Positions 8,038-16,935 of a stretch of 64,000 bases of DNA are shown here, in pieces. The notes under the pieces are model-generated. The model saw nothing but the letters and a program-made list of their open reading frames with translations. It did no database searches and had not been told where the DNA came from. Both the position numbers and the translations under genes were made by a program. Every line of letters starts with the position of its first letter. Position 1 is the first letter of the stretch. The stretch covers positions 62,001 through 126,000 of the forward strand of contig NZ_BMXR01000004.1 in the NCBI RefSeq assembly GCF_014651855.1. The letters run 5' to 3'. This DNA is from Saccharospirillum salsuginis (lineage in GTDB: Bacteria > Pseudomonadota > Gammaproteobacteria > Pseudomonadales > Natronospirillaceae).

Positions 8038-8940
8038 ATGGCGGAAGCAAGTAAACTATCGCAGGAATTCCAGGATACTTTGAAGTCCTTGGCGCCGGCC
8101 CTGCTGGAACAAGTCCAGGGCGACAACCTCGAAGAAGCGGTCGCCATCCTGGTGAAATTACAGCAAGCGCGCAACGAATCGCACTCCGACGGTGAATTTT
8201 CCTCCGTCCTCAAGCAGAAAGCCGTCGAATTGCATCAGCGTATCGAGTCCGGGGAAATCGAATCCGCACTGGAAACGCTTCAGGAACTGCAGGATGCCCG
8301 CGATCGCGGCCTCTATCAGGAGGTGGGGCGGCTGACCCGAGCATTGCACAGCGCGATCACCAACTTCCACATCGACGCCGAACCCGGGGAGCAGGTCAAA
8401 GAGCTCTCCGAGATGAGCGAAGCCACCGACCGGCTCGGCTATGTGATCAAGATGACCGAGAAGGCCGCCAACACGACGCTCGATCTGGTCGAGGAAAGTA
8501 TGCCGGTGGCCAACGAGCTCGCCTCCGAGGCCGAACGTCTGAAAGGCGAGTGGAAGCGGCTGATCGACCGCGACATGAGCGCCGAGGAATTTCGTGAGTT
8601 GTATTGGCAGCTCGATGGTTTTTTCAACCAACTCAGCGATCATTCCCAAAAACTCTACGGCAATTTGTCCAGCATTCTCCTGGCGCAGGACTTCCAGGAT
8701 CTTACCGGTCAGGTGATCAATCGGGTCACCGGGCTGGTCAAGGAGGTCGAAGCCAGCCTGGTCGATCTGGTCTTCATGGCCAGCCAGGTGGAAGAAATCA
8801 CGGGTATTGTCAGAGACGGCGAAGTCAAGGCGGAACAGGACAACCTCAAGGGGCAAGGCCCCCAAATCGACACCGAAGCCGAGGATGTCGTGTCCAGCCA
8901 GGATGACGTCGATGACCTGCTGTCCAGTCTTGGGTTTTAG
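8038..8940 (+). CDS. cheZ: CheY phosphatase CheZ
   Basis: CheZ dephosphorylates CheY-P. The 300-aa, largely helical protein has the catalytic stretch AQDFQDLTGQVINRV (about residues 217-231), with the Asp and Gln that correspond to E. coli D143 and Q147, and ends in the acidic CheY-binding tail DDVDDLLSSLGF. It is longer than E. coli CheZ (214 aa), as in pseudomonads. The start is ATG 8038 with AGAGG just upstream; the reading frame is open further upstream over the end of cheY, but no better start was found. cheA begins 11 bp after its stop. Confidence 0.95.
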   Translation: MAEASKLSQEFQDTLKSLAPALLEQVQGDNLEEAVAILVKLQQARNESHSDGEFSSVLKQKAVELHQRIESGEIESALETLQELQDARDRGLYQEVGRLTRALHSAITNFHIDAEPGEQVKELSEMSEATDRLGYVIKMTEKAANTTLDLVEESMPVANELASEAERLKGEWKRLIDRDMSAEEFRELYWQLDGFFNQLSDHSQKLYGNLSSILLAQDFQDLTGQVINRVTGLVKEVEASLVDLVFMASQVEEITGIVRDGEVKAEQDNLKGQGPQIDTEAEDVVSSQDDVDDLLSSLGF

Positions 8941-8951
8941 GGAGCGTAGCC

Positions 8952-11273
8952 ATGGGCTTCGAAGCTGATGAAGAAATATTACAGGATTTCCTGGTCGAGG
9001 CCGGGGAAATTCTGGAGCAGTTGTCTGAACAGCTGATTGAACTGGAACGCTCTCCCGACGACCGCGATCTGCTCAATGCCATCTTTCGCGGTTTCCATAC
9101 CGTCAAAGGGGGCGCCGGCTTCCTGCAATTGACGGCGCTGGTCGATTGCTGTCACGCCGCCGAAAACGTGTTCGATACGCTGCGTAACGGTCATCGTCAG
9201 GTCGATTCGGACCTGATGGACACCGTGCTCAAGGCGCTGGACTCGGTCAACGACATGTTCGCCACGGTCAGTAACGGCGCCATGCCGGAACCGGCCGATC
9301 CGGACCTGCTGGACTGGCTGCACAAGTACGCCGAGCCGCAAAAACCCGGAGAAGACCTCTCGGCCTCGGGATCGGACGACACTGATGACAGCGACGGTGC
9401 CGAGGGCGCTGAATCCGAAGCCGCCGAAACCCCGCAAGCAGGTGAAGACATCACCGACAGTGAATTCGAGGAACTGCTCGACGCCATATCGCCCGAAGAC
9501 CAGGCCAAAGCGGCTGACTCGACCCAGCCATCTTCCGGCCAGTCGGCCGGCGACTCGACCGATTCCGGTGGTGACGAGGAAATTTCCGAAGACGAATTCG
9601 AAGCGTTGCTGGACCAGTTGCATGGCAAGGGGAAGTTCAATCCCGGTGCCGTCGGAAGTGAATCCGACCAGGGTGACGACAAACCGGTCGAAGACAAAGC
9701 AGACAAGAAAGCCGGCAAACCCGAACAATCGGCCGCCGAACCGGACACCTCAAGCGACAAAGGCGGTGATGAAATCACCGATGACGAATTCGAGGCGCTG
9801 CTGGACCAATTGCACGGCAAGGGCAAGTTCAACGCGGGGGCGGTCGGTACGACTGACAGTGACTCCAAGCCAGACCAAGATGCAGGTAAATCGGAATCCA
9901 AACCCGACACCAGCCAGCAAAAGCCAGCCGACAAACCGGCTGAAAAGCCTGCTGAAAAGGCTCCCGCCGACAAGAAGCCCGAACCGGCCGCCAAGCAGGC
10001 TCCGGCGAAAAAAGCGGAGCCGGCCGCGAAGAAGGCCGAACCTGAGGCCGACAAGCCCGCCGCCAAGGTACAACAGCCCGATCGGCCGGCAGCCAGTGGC
10101 GGTGCCCAGGACACCACTGTGCGCGTGGATACCAAGCGTCTCGACGACATTATGAACATGGTCGGTGAGCTGGTGCTGGTGCGTAACCGTCTGGTCCGGC
10201 TCGGTTCCGAGTTGGAAAGCGAGACGCTGCAAAAGGCGGTCGGCAACCTGAATGTCGTGACCGCGGACTTGCAGAGTTCGGTCATGAAAACCCGGATGCA
10301 GCCCATCAAGAAGGTATTCGGGCGCTTCCCCCGGGTTGTGCGCGATCTGGCGCGCAATATGAAAAAAGAAGTCAATCTGGAATTGATTGGCGAAGATACC
10401 GACCTCGACAAGAACCTGGTCGATGCCCTGGCCGACCCCCTGGTGCATTTGGTGCGCAACTCGGTCGACCATGGTGTCGAGATGCCGGACGTGCGTGAAG
10501 CGGCGGGCAAACCCCGTATGGGCCGCGTGATCCTGTCCGCCGAGCAGGAAGGCGACCATATTCTGCTGACCATCCGCGACGACGGCGGCGGCATGAACCC
10601 GGACAAACTGCGCGAAATCGCCGTGAATCGGGGTGTCATGGACCAGGAAGCCGCCGACCGGCTCAGCAATAAAGAATGCTACAACCTGATCTTCGCACCC
10701 GGTTTCAGTACCAAAACGGAAATCTCCGACATCTCCGGGCGCGGTGTCGGCATGGACGTGGTCAAAACCAAGATCAGCCAACTGAACGGTACGATCGATA
10801 TCGATTCCGAACAGGGGCGGGGCACCACCATTAAAATCAAGGTGCCGCTGACACTCGCCATCATGCCGACCCTGATGGTCATGCTTGAGGATCAGGCATT
10901 CGCACTGCCTTTGGTGAACGTGAACGAGATCTTCCATCTGGACCTGACCCGAACCAATGTCGTGGACGGCAAGGAAGTGGTGATGGTGCGCGGTAAACCG
11001 TTGCCGCTGTACTATCTCAAGCGCTGGTTGATTCGCGGTACCAGCCACGCCGATGTTCCCGAAGAAGGGCATGTCGTCGTGGTGTCCGTGGGCACCCAGA
11101 AAGTCGGTTTTGTGGTCGATACACTCATCGGCCAGGAAGAGGTCGTCATCAAACCTCTGGGCCAGATGTTGCAGGGGACCGAGGGCATGGCCGGCGCCAC
11201 CATCACCGGCGACGGCCGCATCGCCCTGATTCTGGATGTTCCCAGCCTGCTGAAAGCGTACGCCGGCAACTGA
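8952..11273 (+). CDS. cheA: Chemotaxis histidine kinase CheA
   Basis: CheA is the central kinase of the pathway (773 aa). It has an Hpt domain with phospho-His H49 (FHTVKGGAGF), a long acidic then Lys/Ala/Pro-rich linker (about 130-385), the dimerisation domain, the ATPase domain (N-box HLVRNSVDHG, then DDGGGM and GRGVGMDVV) and a CheW-like regulatory domain at the end. No ordinary P2 domain is recognisable. In its place are three related motifs of form [IS]-x-D-x-E-F-E-x-L-L-D at residues 167-179, 211-223 and 275-287. The last two continue into a shared QLHGKGKFN-x-GAVG tail. Confidence 0.96.
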   Translation: MGFEADEEILQDFLVEAGEILEQLSEQLIELERSPDDRDLLNAIFRGFHTVKGGAGFLQLTALVDCCHAAENVFDTLRNGHRQVDSDLMDTVLKALDSVNDMFATVSNGAMPEPADPDLLDWLHKYAEPQKPGEDLSASGSDDTDDSDGAEGAESEAAETPQAGEDITDSEFEELLDAISPEDQAKAADSTQPSSGQSAGDSTDSGGDEEISEDEFEALLDQLHGKGKFNPGAVGSESDQGDDKPVEDKADKKAGKPEQSAAEPDTSSDKGGDEITDDEFEALLDQLHGKGKFNAGAVGTTDSDSKPDQDAGKSESKPDTSQQKPADKPAEKPAEKAPADKKPEPAAKQAPAKKAEPAAKKAEPEADKPAAKVQQPDRPAASGGAQDTTVRVDTKRLDDIMNMVGELVLVRNRLVRLGSELESETLQKAVGNLNVVTADLQSSVMKTRMQPIKKVFGRFPRVVRDLARNMKKEVNLELIGEDTDLDKNLVDALADPLVHLVRNSVDHGVEMPDVREAAGKPRMGRVILSAEQEGDHILLTIRDDGGGMNPDKLREIAVNRGVMDQEAADRLSNKECYNLIFAPGFSTKTEISDISGRGVGMDVVKTKISQLNGTIDIDSEQGRGTTIKIKVPLTLAIMPTLMVMLEDQAFALPLVNVNEIFHLDLTRTNVVDGKEVVMVRGKPLPLYYLKRWLIRGTSHADVPEEGHVVVVSVGTQKVGFVVDTLIGQEEVVIKPLGQMLQGTEGMAGATITGDGRIALILDVPSLLKAYAGN

Positions 11274-11455
11274 CCGGGCGGCCATCGGATGCCGCCAACC
11301 TATTATTCGGCCGGTGTCGACGTTATTCGCCGATCTGGCTGTCCGGCCAGTATGCTAGAGTGAGCCGGATTCCGGCCCGGTATCGGCAGGGCCGCACCGA
11401 CGACACCGGTGTGGCTCGCAAGATACCGGGTCTTCTGTATTTTGAGGAGAAATGA

Positions 11456-12499
11456 ATGCCCATTTCGGTGTTGATTGTCGACGACTCCAGTTTTTTTCGG
11501 GTGCGTATCCGGGGTCTGATCAACTCACATCCGCAGTTGAACGTGATTGGCGAAGCCACCAACGGTCGGGAAGCGGTGGAAAAGGCGGTCAAACTGAAGC
11601 CGGACGTCATCACGATGGATTACGAAATGCCGATGATGGACGGCATTTCGGCGGTCAGGGAAATCATGACCAAACAGCCGACGCCGATTTTGATGTTCTC
11701 CTCCCTGACCCAGGCCGGCGCCCGGGTCACACTCGATGCCCTCGACGCCGGGGCCGTGGACTACCTGCCGAAAAGCTACGAGAACGTCGCCGGAGGCCCC
11801 ACCGCCCTGAAAAAGGCCCTGTGCGAGAAAATCATCGCCATTGCCGGCCAGGCCAAGCCTCGTGCGATGGCGGCCGCGACCGCCCCGGCACCCGCTCCCG
11901 CGGCACCCCGAAAGGGGCAAAAACGTTACCCGCAACGCTTCGATTTGGTCATGCTCGGTACCTCCACCGGTGGGCCGGTGGCGCTGCAGAAAATCCTCAC
12001 CCAGATTCCGGCCAACTTTCCGGCGCCTATTCTGATGATTCAGCACATGCCGGGGTCGTTCACGGGAGCGTTCGCCGATCGCCTGAACCGACAATGCAAG
12101 ATCACCGTCCGCGAAGCCGCCGACGGCGATACTTTGAGACCCGGCGAAGCCTTGCTAGCCCCGGGCGGCAAACAGATGATGCTGGCCGGCAAGGGTCGCA
12201 TCCGGGTGTTCGACGGCGATGAACGACTGAACTACAAACCTTCGGTGGATGTTACTTTCGGCAGCGCCGTGAAGTATTACGGCAAGAACATCCTGGCGGT
12301 GGTACTGACCGGTATGGGCGCTGACGGGCGTGAAGGCGCACGCCTGATCAAGCAGACCGAAGGTGTGGTCTGGGCGCAGGAATCCAGTACCTGTGTCATC
12401 GATGGCATGCCTTCTGCAATCGTCAAGGCGAACCTGGCGGACGAGACCGTACCTCTGAACGAAGTGGCTCGTCGCCTGGTGGACGTCGTCACCGGATAA
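11456..12499 (+). CDS. cheB: Chemotaxis methylesterase CheB
   Basis: CheB removes methyl groups from chemoreceptor glutamates and deamidates glutamines. The 347-aa protein has an N-terminal receiver domain (D10, D55 in ITMDYEMPMMDG), an Ala/Pro-rich linker (about 139-156) and the esterase domain with the GTSTGGP nucleophile elbow (about 168-174), HMPGSFT and LTGMGADG. GAGGAG lies 6 bp upstream of the ATG at 11456; an overlapping ATG at 11452 is out of frame. The 182-bp gap after cheA holds no gene. The methyltransferase cheR is not in this window. Confidence 0.96.
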   Translation: MPISVLIVDDSSFFRVRIRGLINSHPQLNVIGEATNGREAVEKAVKLKPDVITMDYEMPMMDGISAVREIMTKQPTPILMFSSLTQAGARVTLDALDAGAVDYLPKSYENVAGGPTALKKALCEKIIAIAGQAKPRAMAAATAPAPAPAAPRKGQKRYPQRFDLVMLGTSTGGPVALQKILTQIPANFPAPILMIQHMPGSFTGAFADRLNRQCKITVREAADGDTLRPGEALLAPGGKQMMLAGKGRIRVFDGDERLNYKPSVDVTFGSAVKYYGKNILAVVLTGMGADGREGARLIKQTEGVVWAQESSTCVIDGMPSAIVKANLADETVPLNEVARRLVDVVTG

Positions 12500-12513
12500 A
12501 CCGAGGCCTTGCC

Positions 12514-13248
12514 ATGATCGCATTCGCCGGACTCGTACTCGCCTGGATCGCCGTCTTCGGCGGCCACCTGCTCGAAGGTGGCCAGGCCGGCTCGCTGACC
12601 AACATGCCCGCCGCCCTGATCGTGCTGGGCGGTACCATCGCCGCCGGCCTGGTGCAATCAGACGCCAAGACCTGGTCCCTGGCCTGGCGCTACTTCCCGG
12701 CGATCTTCAACGGGCGCGGCTTCAGCTTCGAACAGGCGGCCGGCAAACTCGTGCGCTGGTGCCAGGTGGCGCGCCGCAAAGGCCTGTTGAGCCTCGAAAC
12801 CGATTCCAACCAGGAAGACGACGACTTCATACGCCTCGGTTTGCAATTGCTGGTCGACGGCGAGACCGCCGAGAAAATTCAGCACAGCCTCGAAGTCGCC
12901 ATGGACTCCCGTGAAGCCCGCTGGCTTAAAGCCGCCCGGCTGTTCGACGCCCTGGGTGGCTACGCGCCCACCATGGGCATCATCGGCGCCGTCCTCGGAC
13001 TCATCCAAGTCATGACCCAGATCGACAATACCGCCGCCCTCGGGGCCGGCATCGCCACCGCCTTCGTCGCCACCATCTACGGCGTCGGCCTGGCCAACCT
13101 CTTCTTCCTGCCGGTCGCCAACCGCCTGCGGTCCATCGCCGAAGAGCGTTATGCGTTCGAAGAAATGGTCGTCGACGGCATCCTCGCCATCGCCGACAGC
13201 GAAAACCCACGCGTACTGGAGCGTCGCCTACGGGAGTATCGAGAGTGA
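12514..13248 (+). CDS. motC: Flagellar motor stator protein MotC (MotA family)
   Basis: MotC is the MotA-like half of the second stator found in Pseudomonas. The 244-aa protein has four membrane segments (about 1-20, 28-45, 147-170, 180-200), the charged cytoplasmic loop and the conserved GGYAPTMGIIGAVLGLIQVM segment. It overlaps motD by 4 bp (GTGA), so the pair is translationally coupled. Whether the stator runs on protons or Na+ cannot be decided by eye; pseudomonad MotCD is proton-driven. No strong Shine-Dalgarno is visible. Confidence 0.93.
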   Translation: MIAFAGLVLAWIAVFGGHLLEGGQAGSLTNMPAALIVLGGTIAAGLVQSDAKTWSLAWRYFPAIFNGRGFSFEQAAGKLVRWCQVARRKGLLSLETDSNQEDDDFIRLGLQLLVDGETAEKIQHSLEVAMDSREARWLKAARLFDALGGYAPTMGIIGAVLGLIQVMTQIDNTAALGAGIATAFVATIYGVGLANLFFLPVANRLRSIAEERYAFEEMVVDGILAIADSENPRVLERRLREYRE

Positions 13249-14081
13249 AACGCCGCCGCCGTCGCCAGCAACGCTTCGAAGGCTCGCAACAGCTCCGCTG
13301 GATGATCTCCTACGCGGACTTTCTCACACTCCTGTTCGCCTTCTTCGCATTCCTGTACGCCATATCCAACATCAACGAAGAGAAATTCCGCAACGTCAGC
13401 CGCACCCTGCTGCAAATATTCGACGTCGAACCCAGCGCCATCGAACCCATCGAACTTGAAGGCACACCCCAGGGCCCGGACCTCTTCAACCCCCTGTATC
13501 GCCCCGAACCCATACCCAGCACCCGGGAAGACCTTGCCGATACCGAACCCTACCACCAGGAATCCACCCTCCTGGACATTCGTCAGCGCACCGAAAGCCA
13601 GTTCCAGCAACTCATCCAGGATCAACTGATCAGCGTCAGCGGCACCGAAAACTGGCTCGAAATCAATCTGCAGGAACCCATTTTATTTTCACCGGGATCG
13701 GCCGATATAACGGATGAAGCCGAAGCCCTGTTGTACGAAATCGCCAAAATACTGGCACCGCTCAACAACCCGGTCGCCGTCGAAGGCTACACCGACCAGA
13801 GCCCGGCAGGCGGAGAATTCGACACCAACTGGGAACTGTCGGCCATGCGAGCGGCCAATGTTGTCCGCTACCTGCAACAGGCTGGCGTTTCCGGCCAGCG
13901 CTTGTCCGCCGTCGGATTCGGGGAGTTTCAACCCCAATTCGACGAAACCAACCCGGTCCGGGCCGAGCGCAACCGGCGCGTCAGCATCGTCGTCACCCGG
14001 CTCGGCGGCCCCAATATCCTGACCGTGCCGGGGGAAGCAGGGCAGGGTGGACAAACTGGACCGGAATTTGCTGAGCCTTAA
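13245..14081 (+). CDS. motD: Flagellar motor stator protein MotD (MotB family)
   Basis: MotD is the peptidoglycan-anchored stator partner of MotC. The 278-aa protein has a very basic N-terminus (MKRRRRRQQR), one membrane helix with the ion-binding Asp at residue 25 (MISYADFLTLLFAFFAF), a plug/linker region and a C-terminal OmpA-like domain (about 150-255, with VEGYTDQSPAGG and NRRVSIVV). GTG start overlapping the motC stop. A family A repeat follows in the 240-bp gap before the parA gene. Confidence 0.94.
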   Translation: MKRRRRRQQRFEGSQQLRWMISYADFLTLLFAFFAFLYAISNINEEKFRNVSRTLLQIFDVEPSAIEPIELEGTPQGPDLFNPLYRPEPIPSTREDLADTEPYHQESTLLDIRQRTESQFQQLIQDQLISVSGTENWLEINLQEPILFSPGSADITDEAEALLYEIAKILAPLNNPVAVEGYTDQSPAGGEFDTNWELSAMRAANVVRYLQQAGVSGQRLSAVGFGEFQPQFDETNPVRAERNRRVSIVVTRLGGPNILTVPGEAGQGGQTGPEFAEP

Positions 14082-14158
14082 CGAATAGATACAAAAGCTG
14101 GTACACCGCTATGAGTGTTTAGATATTTTTAGCGGTAATCGAGATGGCAAGCGACTGA

Positions 14159-14255
14159 TGCCGGTGGTGCTCCAGCCGGGAAGTCCGCAGCATGGATGCT
14201 GCGGTCTAGCCTACAAGGATGTATTCACGGCGACCCGGCTGGAGCACCACCGGCA
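14159..14255 (+). repeat. Nested-hairpin intergenic repeat, family A copy 3
   Basis: The 22-bp outer arms (14159-14180 and 14234-14255) are perfectly complementary and begin TGCCGGTGGTGCTCCAG. Core hairpin CCGCAGCAT-GG-ATGCTGCGG at 14185-14204, then the conserved block CCTACAAGGATGTATTCACG (14210-14229). The core stem differs from copy 2 (CCGCAGCAT against CGGCAGCCAT) but both sides changed together. It fills most of the gap between motD and the ParA-family gene. Confidence 0.92.
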
Positions 14256-14321
14256 GCAGGCGCGGGTTCCCGGCACAGTTGGAAACCCAGCTAAAACTGA
14301 GGTGTAGACAGGAAAAGAACC

Positions 14322-15092
14322 ATGCATGTTTGGTCCGTTGCCAATCAAAAAGGGGGGGTCGGTAAAACCACCTCCGTCGTCACCCTCGGCGCCATGCTCG
14401 CCGAAAAGGGCCATCGTGTCCTCGTGTTCGACCTCGACCCCCAGGGCTCCCTCACCAGCTACTTCGGCAACAACCCCGACGACCTCAGCCACAGCGTCTT
14501 CGACCTGTTCATGAACAAAGGCAAGGTCCCCGACGACCTGCCCGGCCAACTGCTGCTCGAAACCAGCCAGCCCGGTATGTCCCTGTTGCCCGCCAGTACC
14601 GCCCTGGCCACACTCGAACGCAACGTCAGCCAACAGGAAGGCATGGGCCTCGTCGTCTCCAAAACACTGGCGCGCCTGTGGGACGACTTCGACTACGCCC
14701 TGATCGACACACCGCCGCTGCTCGGCGTCCTGCTGATCAACTCCCTGGCCGCCTGCAAACGCCTGCTCGTGCCGGTCCAGACCGAATTTCTCGCCCTCAA
14801 GGGCCTCGAACGCATGGTTCACACCATCCAGATGGTCACCGCCTCGCAAAAACGAAGCCTCGACTACCTCATCATCCCGACCATGTTCGACCGCCGTACC
14901 CAGGCCTCCATCAAGACCCTGCGCAGCCTGCGCGAACAGTACGAAGGCCACATCTGGCAAAGCGCCATACCCGTAGACACCCGGCTGCGCGACGCCAGCC
15001 GCGAAGGCGTCTCCATTTCCGCCCTGTCCCCCGACAGTCGCGGTGCGCGCGCCTACCAGTCCCTGCTAAAATCCCTGTTGTCCACGGATTAG
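14322..15092 (+). CDS. ParA-family ATPase, ParC-like chemotaxis array positioning
   Basis: A 256-aa ParA/Soj-type ATPase with the deviant Walker A KGGVGKTTS (residues 9-17), FDLDPQGSLTSYF and LIDTPPLLG. No parB is adjacent. Its place between motD and a ParP-like gene matches P. aeruginosa PA1462 and Vibrio ParC, which place chemoreceptor arrays at the pole; this role is inferred from context rather than from the sequence itself. AGGAAAAG precedes the ATG. A chromosome-segregation ParA is unlikely here because there is no ParB or parS. Confidence 0.85.
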   Translation: MHVWSVANQKGGVGKTTSVVTLGAMLAEKGHRVLVFDLDPQGSLTSYFGNNPDDLSHSVFDLFMNKGKVPDDLPGQLLLETSQPGMSLLPASTALATLERNVSQQEGMGLVVSKTLARLWDDFDYALIDTPPLLGVLLINSLAACKRLLVPVQTEFLALKGLERMVHTIQMVTASQKRSLDYLIIPTMFDRRTQASIKTLRSLREQYEGHIWQSAIPVDTRLRDASREGVSISALSPDSRGARAYQSLLKSLLSTD

Positions 15093-15170
15093 AGAGCTGA
15101 TCATGACGTTGTGCCGTACCTGTGACATGCAGCTCAGAACAGACAGACCCGGCGGGGCAGGGGGCATGCC

Positions 15171-16022
15171 ATGAACGCCCATGCCTCGCGCAAAGACAAG
15201 CCGGACAACCGTCAGCATCGTACCCAAACGAGAGAATTGGCCGCCGACAAAACGCTCGCCAACTACCTCGACGCCATGCTGCACGAAGCCACGCAGAGCC
15301 AAACCGAGGAAACCTACGACTGGCCCTACGAGCCGGTCGAACTCCCGGTAACATCGGACCCCGTGCCGGAGCAGGCTCTCGCTGAACCCGAACCGGAACC
15401 CGAGCCCCAAACCCGACTCAAGGCCGATCCGGCCCCTCAACCTGTGGCACCCGAGCCGGAACCAGAGGTCGAGCCCGAAATCGAGCCGGTCGCCACCGAG
15501 CCTGAAACCGAAGAAGCCACCCCGGAACCCGTGGACGAGATCGACCCGCACGACCTCAGCCGCTGGCTCGACAACGGTCGTCCGGCCTGGGCCCAGGAAC
15601 GGTTCGACTGCCTCGTCTTCGTCGTGGACGGCCTCAAACTCGCCGTCCCGCTGTTATTGCTCGGCAACATCCACCCGCTGGAGCGCGAACTCACACCCCT
15701 GTTCGACCAACCGAAATGGTTCCTCGGGCTGTTACCCATCCAGCAGGACAAAAAGAACATCCGCGTCGTCGACACCGCCCGGCTCGTCATGCCTGAACGC
15801 TACCGACCCGAGAGCGCAGAAAACCTCGCATACGCCGTCGGTGTACATGGCTCCGACTGGGCCTTCGGCTGCCACGCCATCGAAGGCTCCATAACCCTGG
15901 AGCCAGAAGACGTCAAATGGCGCACCAAACGCACCAGTCGACCCTGGTTGGCGGGTACGGTGATCGACCAAATGTGCGCGCTTGTGGACTTGAATGCTTT
16001 CGCTAAAACGGCGTTGGTGTGA
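15171..16022 (+). CDS. ParP-like protein with CheW-type (AIF) domain
   Basis: A 283-aa protein with an N-terminal basic segment, a Pro/Glu-rich repeated linker (about 60-125, PEPEPEP units) and a C-terminal CheW-like fold (about 140-275). This architecture is that of ParP, which links ParC to CheA and chemoreceptors through its array-integration domain. The position directly after the ParA gene supports that reading. AGGGGG lies upstream of the ATG at 15171. The 78-bp gap before it shows nothing notable. A plain second CheW is the alternative, but the long proline-rich N-terminus argues against it. Confidence 0.82.
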   Translation: MNAHASRKDKPDNRQHRTQTRELAADKTLANYLDAMLHEATQSQTEETYDWPYEPVELPVTSDPVPEQALAEPEPEPEPQTRLKADPAPQPVAPEPEPEVEPEIEPVATEPETEEATPEPVDEIDPHDLSRWLDNGRPAWAQERFDCLVFVVDGLKLAVPLLLLGNIHPLERELTPLFDQPKWFLGLLPIQQDKKNIRVVDTARLVMPERYRPESAENLAYAVGVHGSDWAFGCHAIEGSITLEPEDVKWRTKRTSRPWLAGTVIDQMCALVDLNAFAKTALV

Positions 16023-16061
16023 AATGAACGAGAGAATGGCGGAATAGGCTAACAGCCGAGG

Positions 16062-16154
16062 ACGGGGAGCCTCAGCCGGGGATGTGGGCGGCATGGATGC
16101 CGCCGTCAAGCCTACATGGACGTATTCACGGCGACCCCGGATGAGGCTCCCCGT
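16062..16154 (+). repeat. Nested-hairpin intergenic repeat, family A copy 4
   Basis: Outer arms ACGGGGAGCCTCA (16062-16074) and TGAGGCTCCCCGT (16142-16154) pair perfectly and continue inward as CCGGGG/CCCCGG after one mismatch. Core hairpin GGCGGCAT-GG-ATGCCGCC at 16087-16104, then CCTACATGGACGTATTCACG. The shortest copy (93 bp). It lies between parP and the cheW promoter. Confidence 0.92.
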
Positions 16155-16208
16155 TCCCGGATGTGGGTTAAACCACTTAGCGGGACAAACAGAGGACAAT
16201 CCCCGAGG

Positions 16209-16237
16209 TTGGACCAACACCACGGGTGAACTATAGT
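16209..16237 (+). promoter_or_regulatory. Sigma70-type promoter for cheW
   Basis: TTGGAC (16209-16214), 17 bp, TATAGT (16232-16237). Both hexamers are close to consensus with ideal spacing. It is 30 bp upstream of the cheW ATG and just after a family A repeat, so cheW and the genes after it can be expressed independently of the upstream che operon. Confidence 0.65.
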
Positions 16238-16266
16238 TGTACGTTAGAATCCAAGAGGATTGAATC

Positions 16267-16746
16267 ATGACAGCCCAAACAGCGAAATCCGGTGACGATC
16301 CCATCCTCCAATGGGTCACCTTCCGCCTAGGAAACGAAACCTACGGCATCAACGTCATGCAGGTCCGCGAAGTCCTGCGTTACACCGAGATCGCCCCCGT
16401 ACCCGGCGCTCCCAGCTACGTCATCGGCATCATCAACCTGCGCGGCAACGTCGTCACCGTCATTGACACCCGCGAACGCTTCGGCCTCGCCCCGGAAGAA
16501 GTCACCGACAACACCCGCATCGTCATCCTGGAATCCGACGACCAGGTGGTCGGCATCATGGTCGACTCCGTCGCCGAAGTCGTCTATCTGCGCGAATCCG
16601 AAATCGAAACCGCCCCCAACGTCGGCAACGACGAAAGCTCTCGCTACATCCAGGGTGTGTGCCACAAAAACGACACCCTGCTCATCCTCATCGAGATCGA
16701 AAAACTGCTCACCGAGCGGGAATGGCAGGAGATCGCCGAGCTTTAA
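16267..16746 (+). CDS. cheW: Chemotaxis coupling protein CheW
   Basis: CheW couples chemoreceptors to CheA. At 159 aa it is a single CheW domain with typical blocks: TFRLGNETYGINVMQVREV near the start, APSYVIGIINLRGNVV, VIDTRERFGL and GIMVDSVAEVV. AAGAGGA lies 7-13 bp before the ATG. It has its own sigma70-like promoter. A DUF2802 gene follows after 189 bp, as in pseudomonads. Confidence 0.96.
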   Translation: MTAQTAKSGDDPILQWVTFRLGNETYGINVMQVREVLRYTEIAPVPGAPSYVIGIINLRGNVVTVIDTRERFGLAPEEVTDNTRIVILESDDQVVGIMVDSVAEVVYLRESEIETAPNVGNDESSRYIQGVCHKNDTLLILIEIEKLLTEREWQEIAEL

Positions 16747-16899
16747 ACGAAAGCGACAAACATACCCGCCAAGGAAAGGCGCCCCCGCGACAGGGAAAGG
16801 TCTCAATCGGCCACATCCCCACCCTTGATCCAAGATTGCCCGCATCCATCCCTCGCCGCCGGCATAGCAAACGTTGTAACTGGCCTGGCTTGTGCATAA

Positions 16900-16930
16900 G
16901 GCCTCTCAAGCGTCAAAAATCCGAGAGGCC
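16900..16930 (+). promoter_or_regulatory. Hairpin covering the ribosome-binding site of the DUF2802 gene
   Basis: GGCCTCTC (16900-16907) pairs with GAGAGGCC (16923-16930), an 8-bp perfect stem with a 15-nt A-rich loop. The right arm contains the GAGAGG that is the best Shine-Dalgarno for the ATG at 16936. No T-run follows, so it is not a typical terminator. It could limit translation or stabilise the upstream cheW mRNA; this is inference. Confidence 0.5.
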
Positions 16931-16935
16931 ATCCC

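Noticed and set aside
9750..11285. A 511-codon minus-strand open frame opposite cheA.
   Set aside because: His/Gln/Asp-rich composition is the antisense image of cheA codon use; it has no ribosome-binding site and no recognisable domain.
14322..15092. The ParA-family gene as a plasmid or chromosome partition system.
   Set aside because: No ParB gene or parS-like site adjoins it, and the motD-ParA-ParP-cheW context points to chemotaxis-array positioning.
16873..16881. GTTGTAACT, identical to the core of E. coli Ter sites, in the cheW-DUF2802 gap (and again at 40101-40109 at the end of the DUF4266 gene).
   Set aside because: The 8-bp core GTTGTAAC is expected about twice by chance in 64 kb on both strands; the flanking Ter bases do not match, and one copy is explained by the codons of DUF4266.
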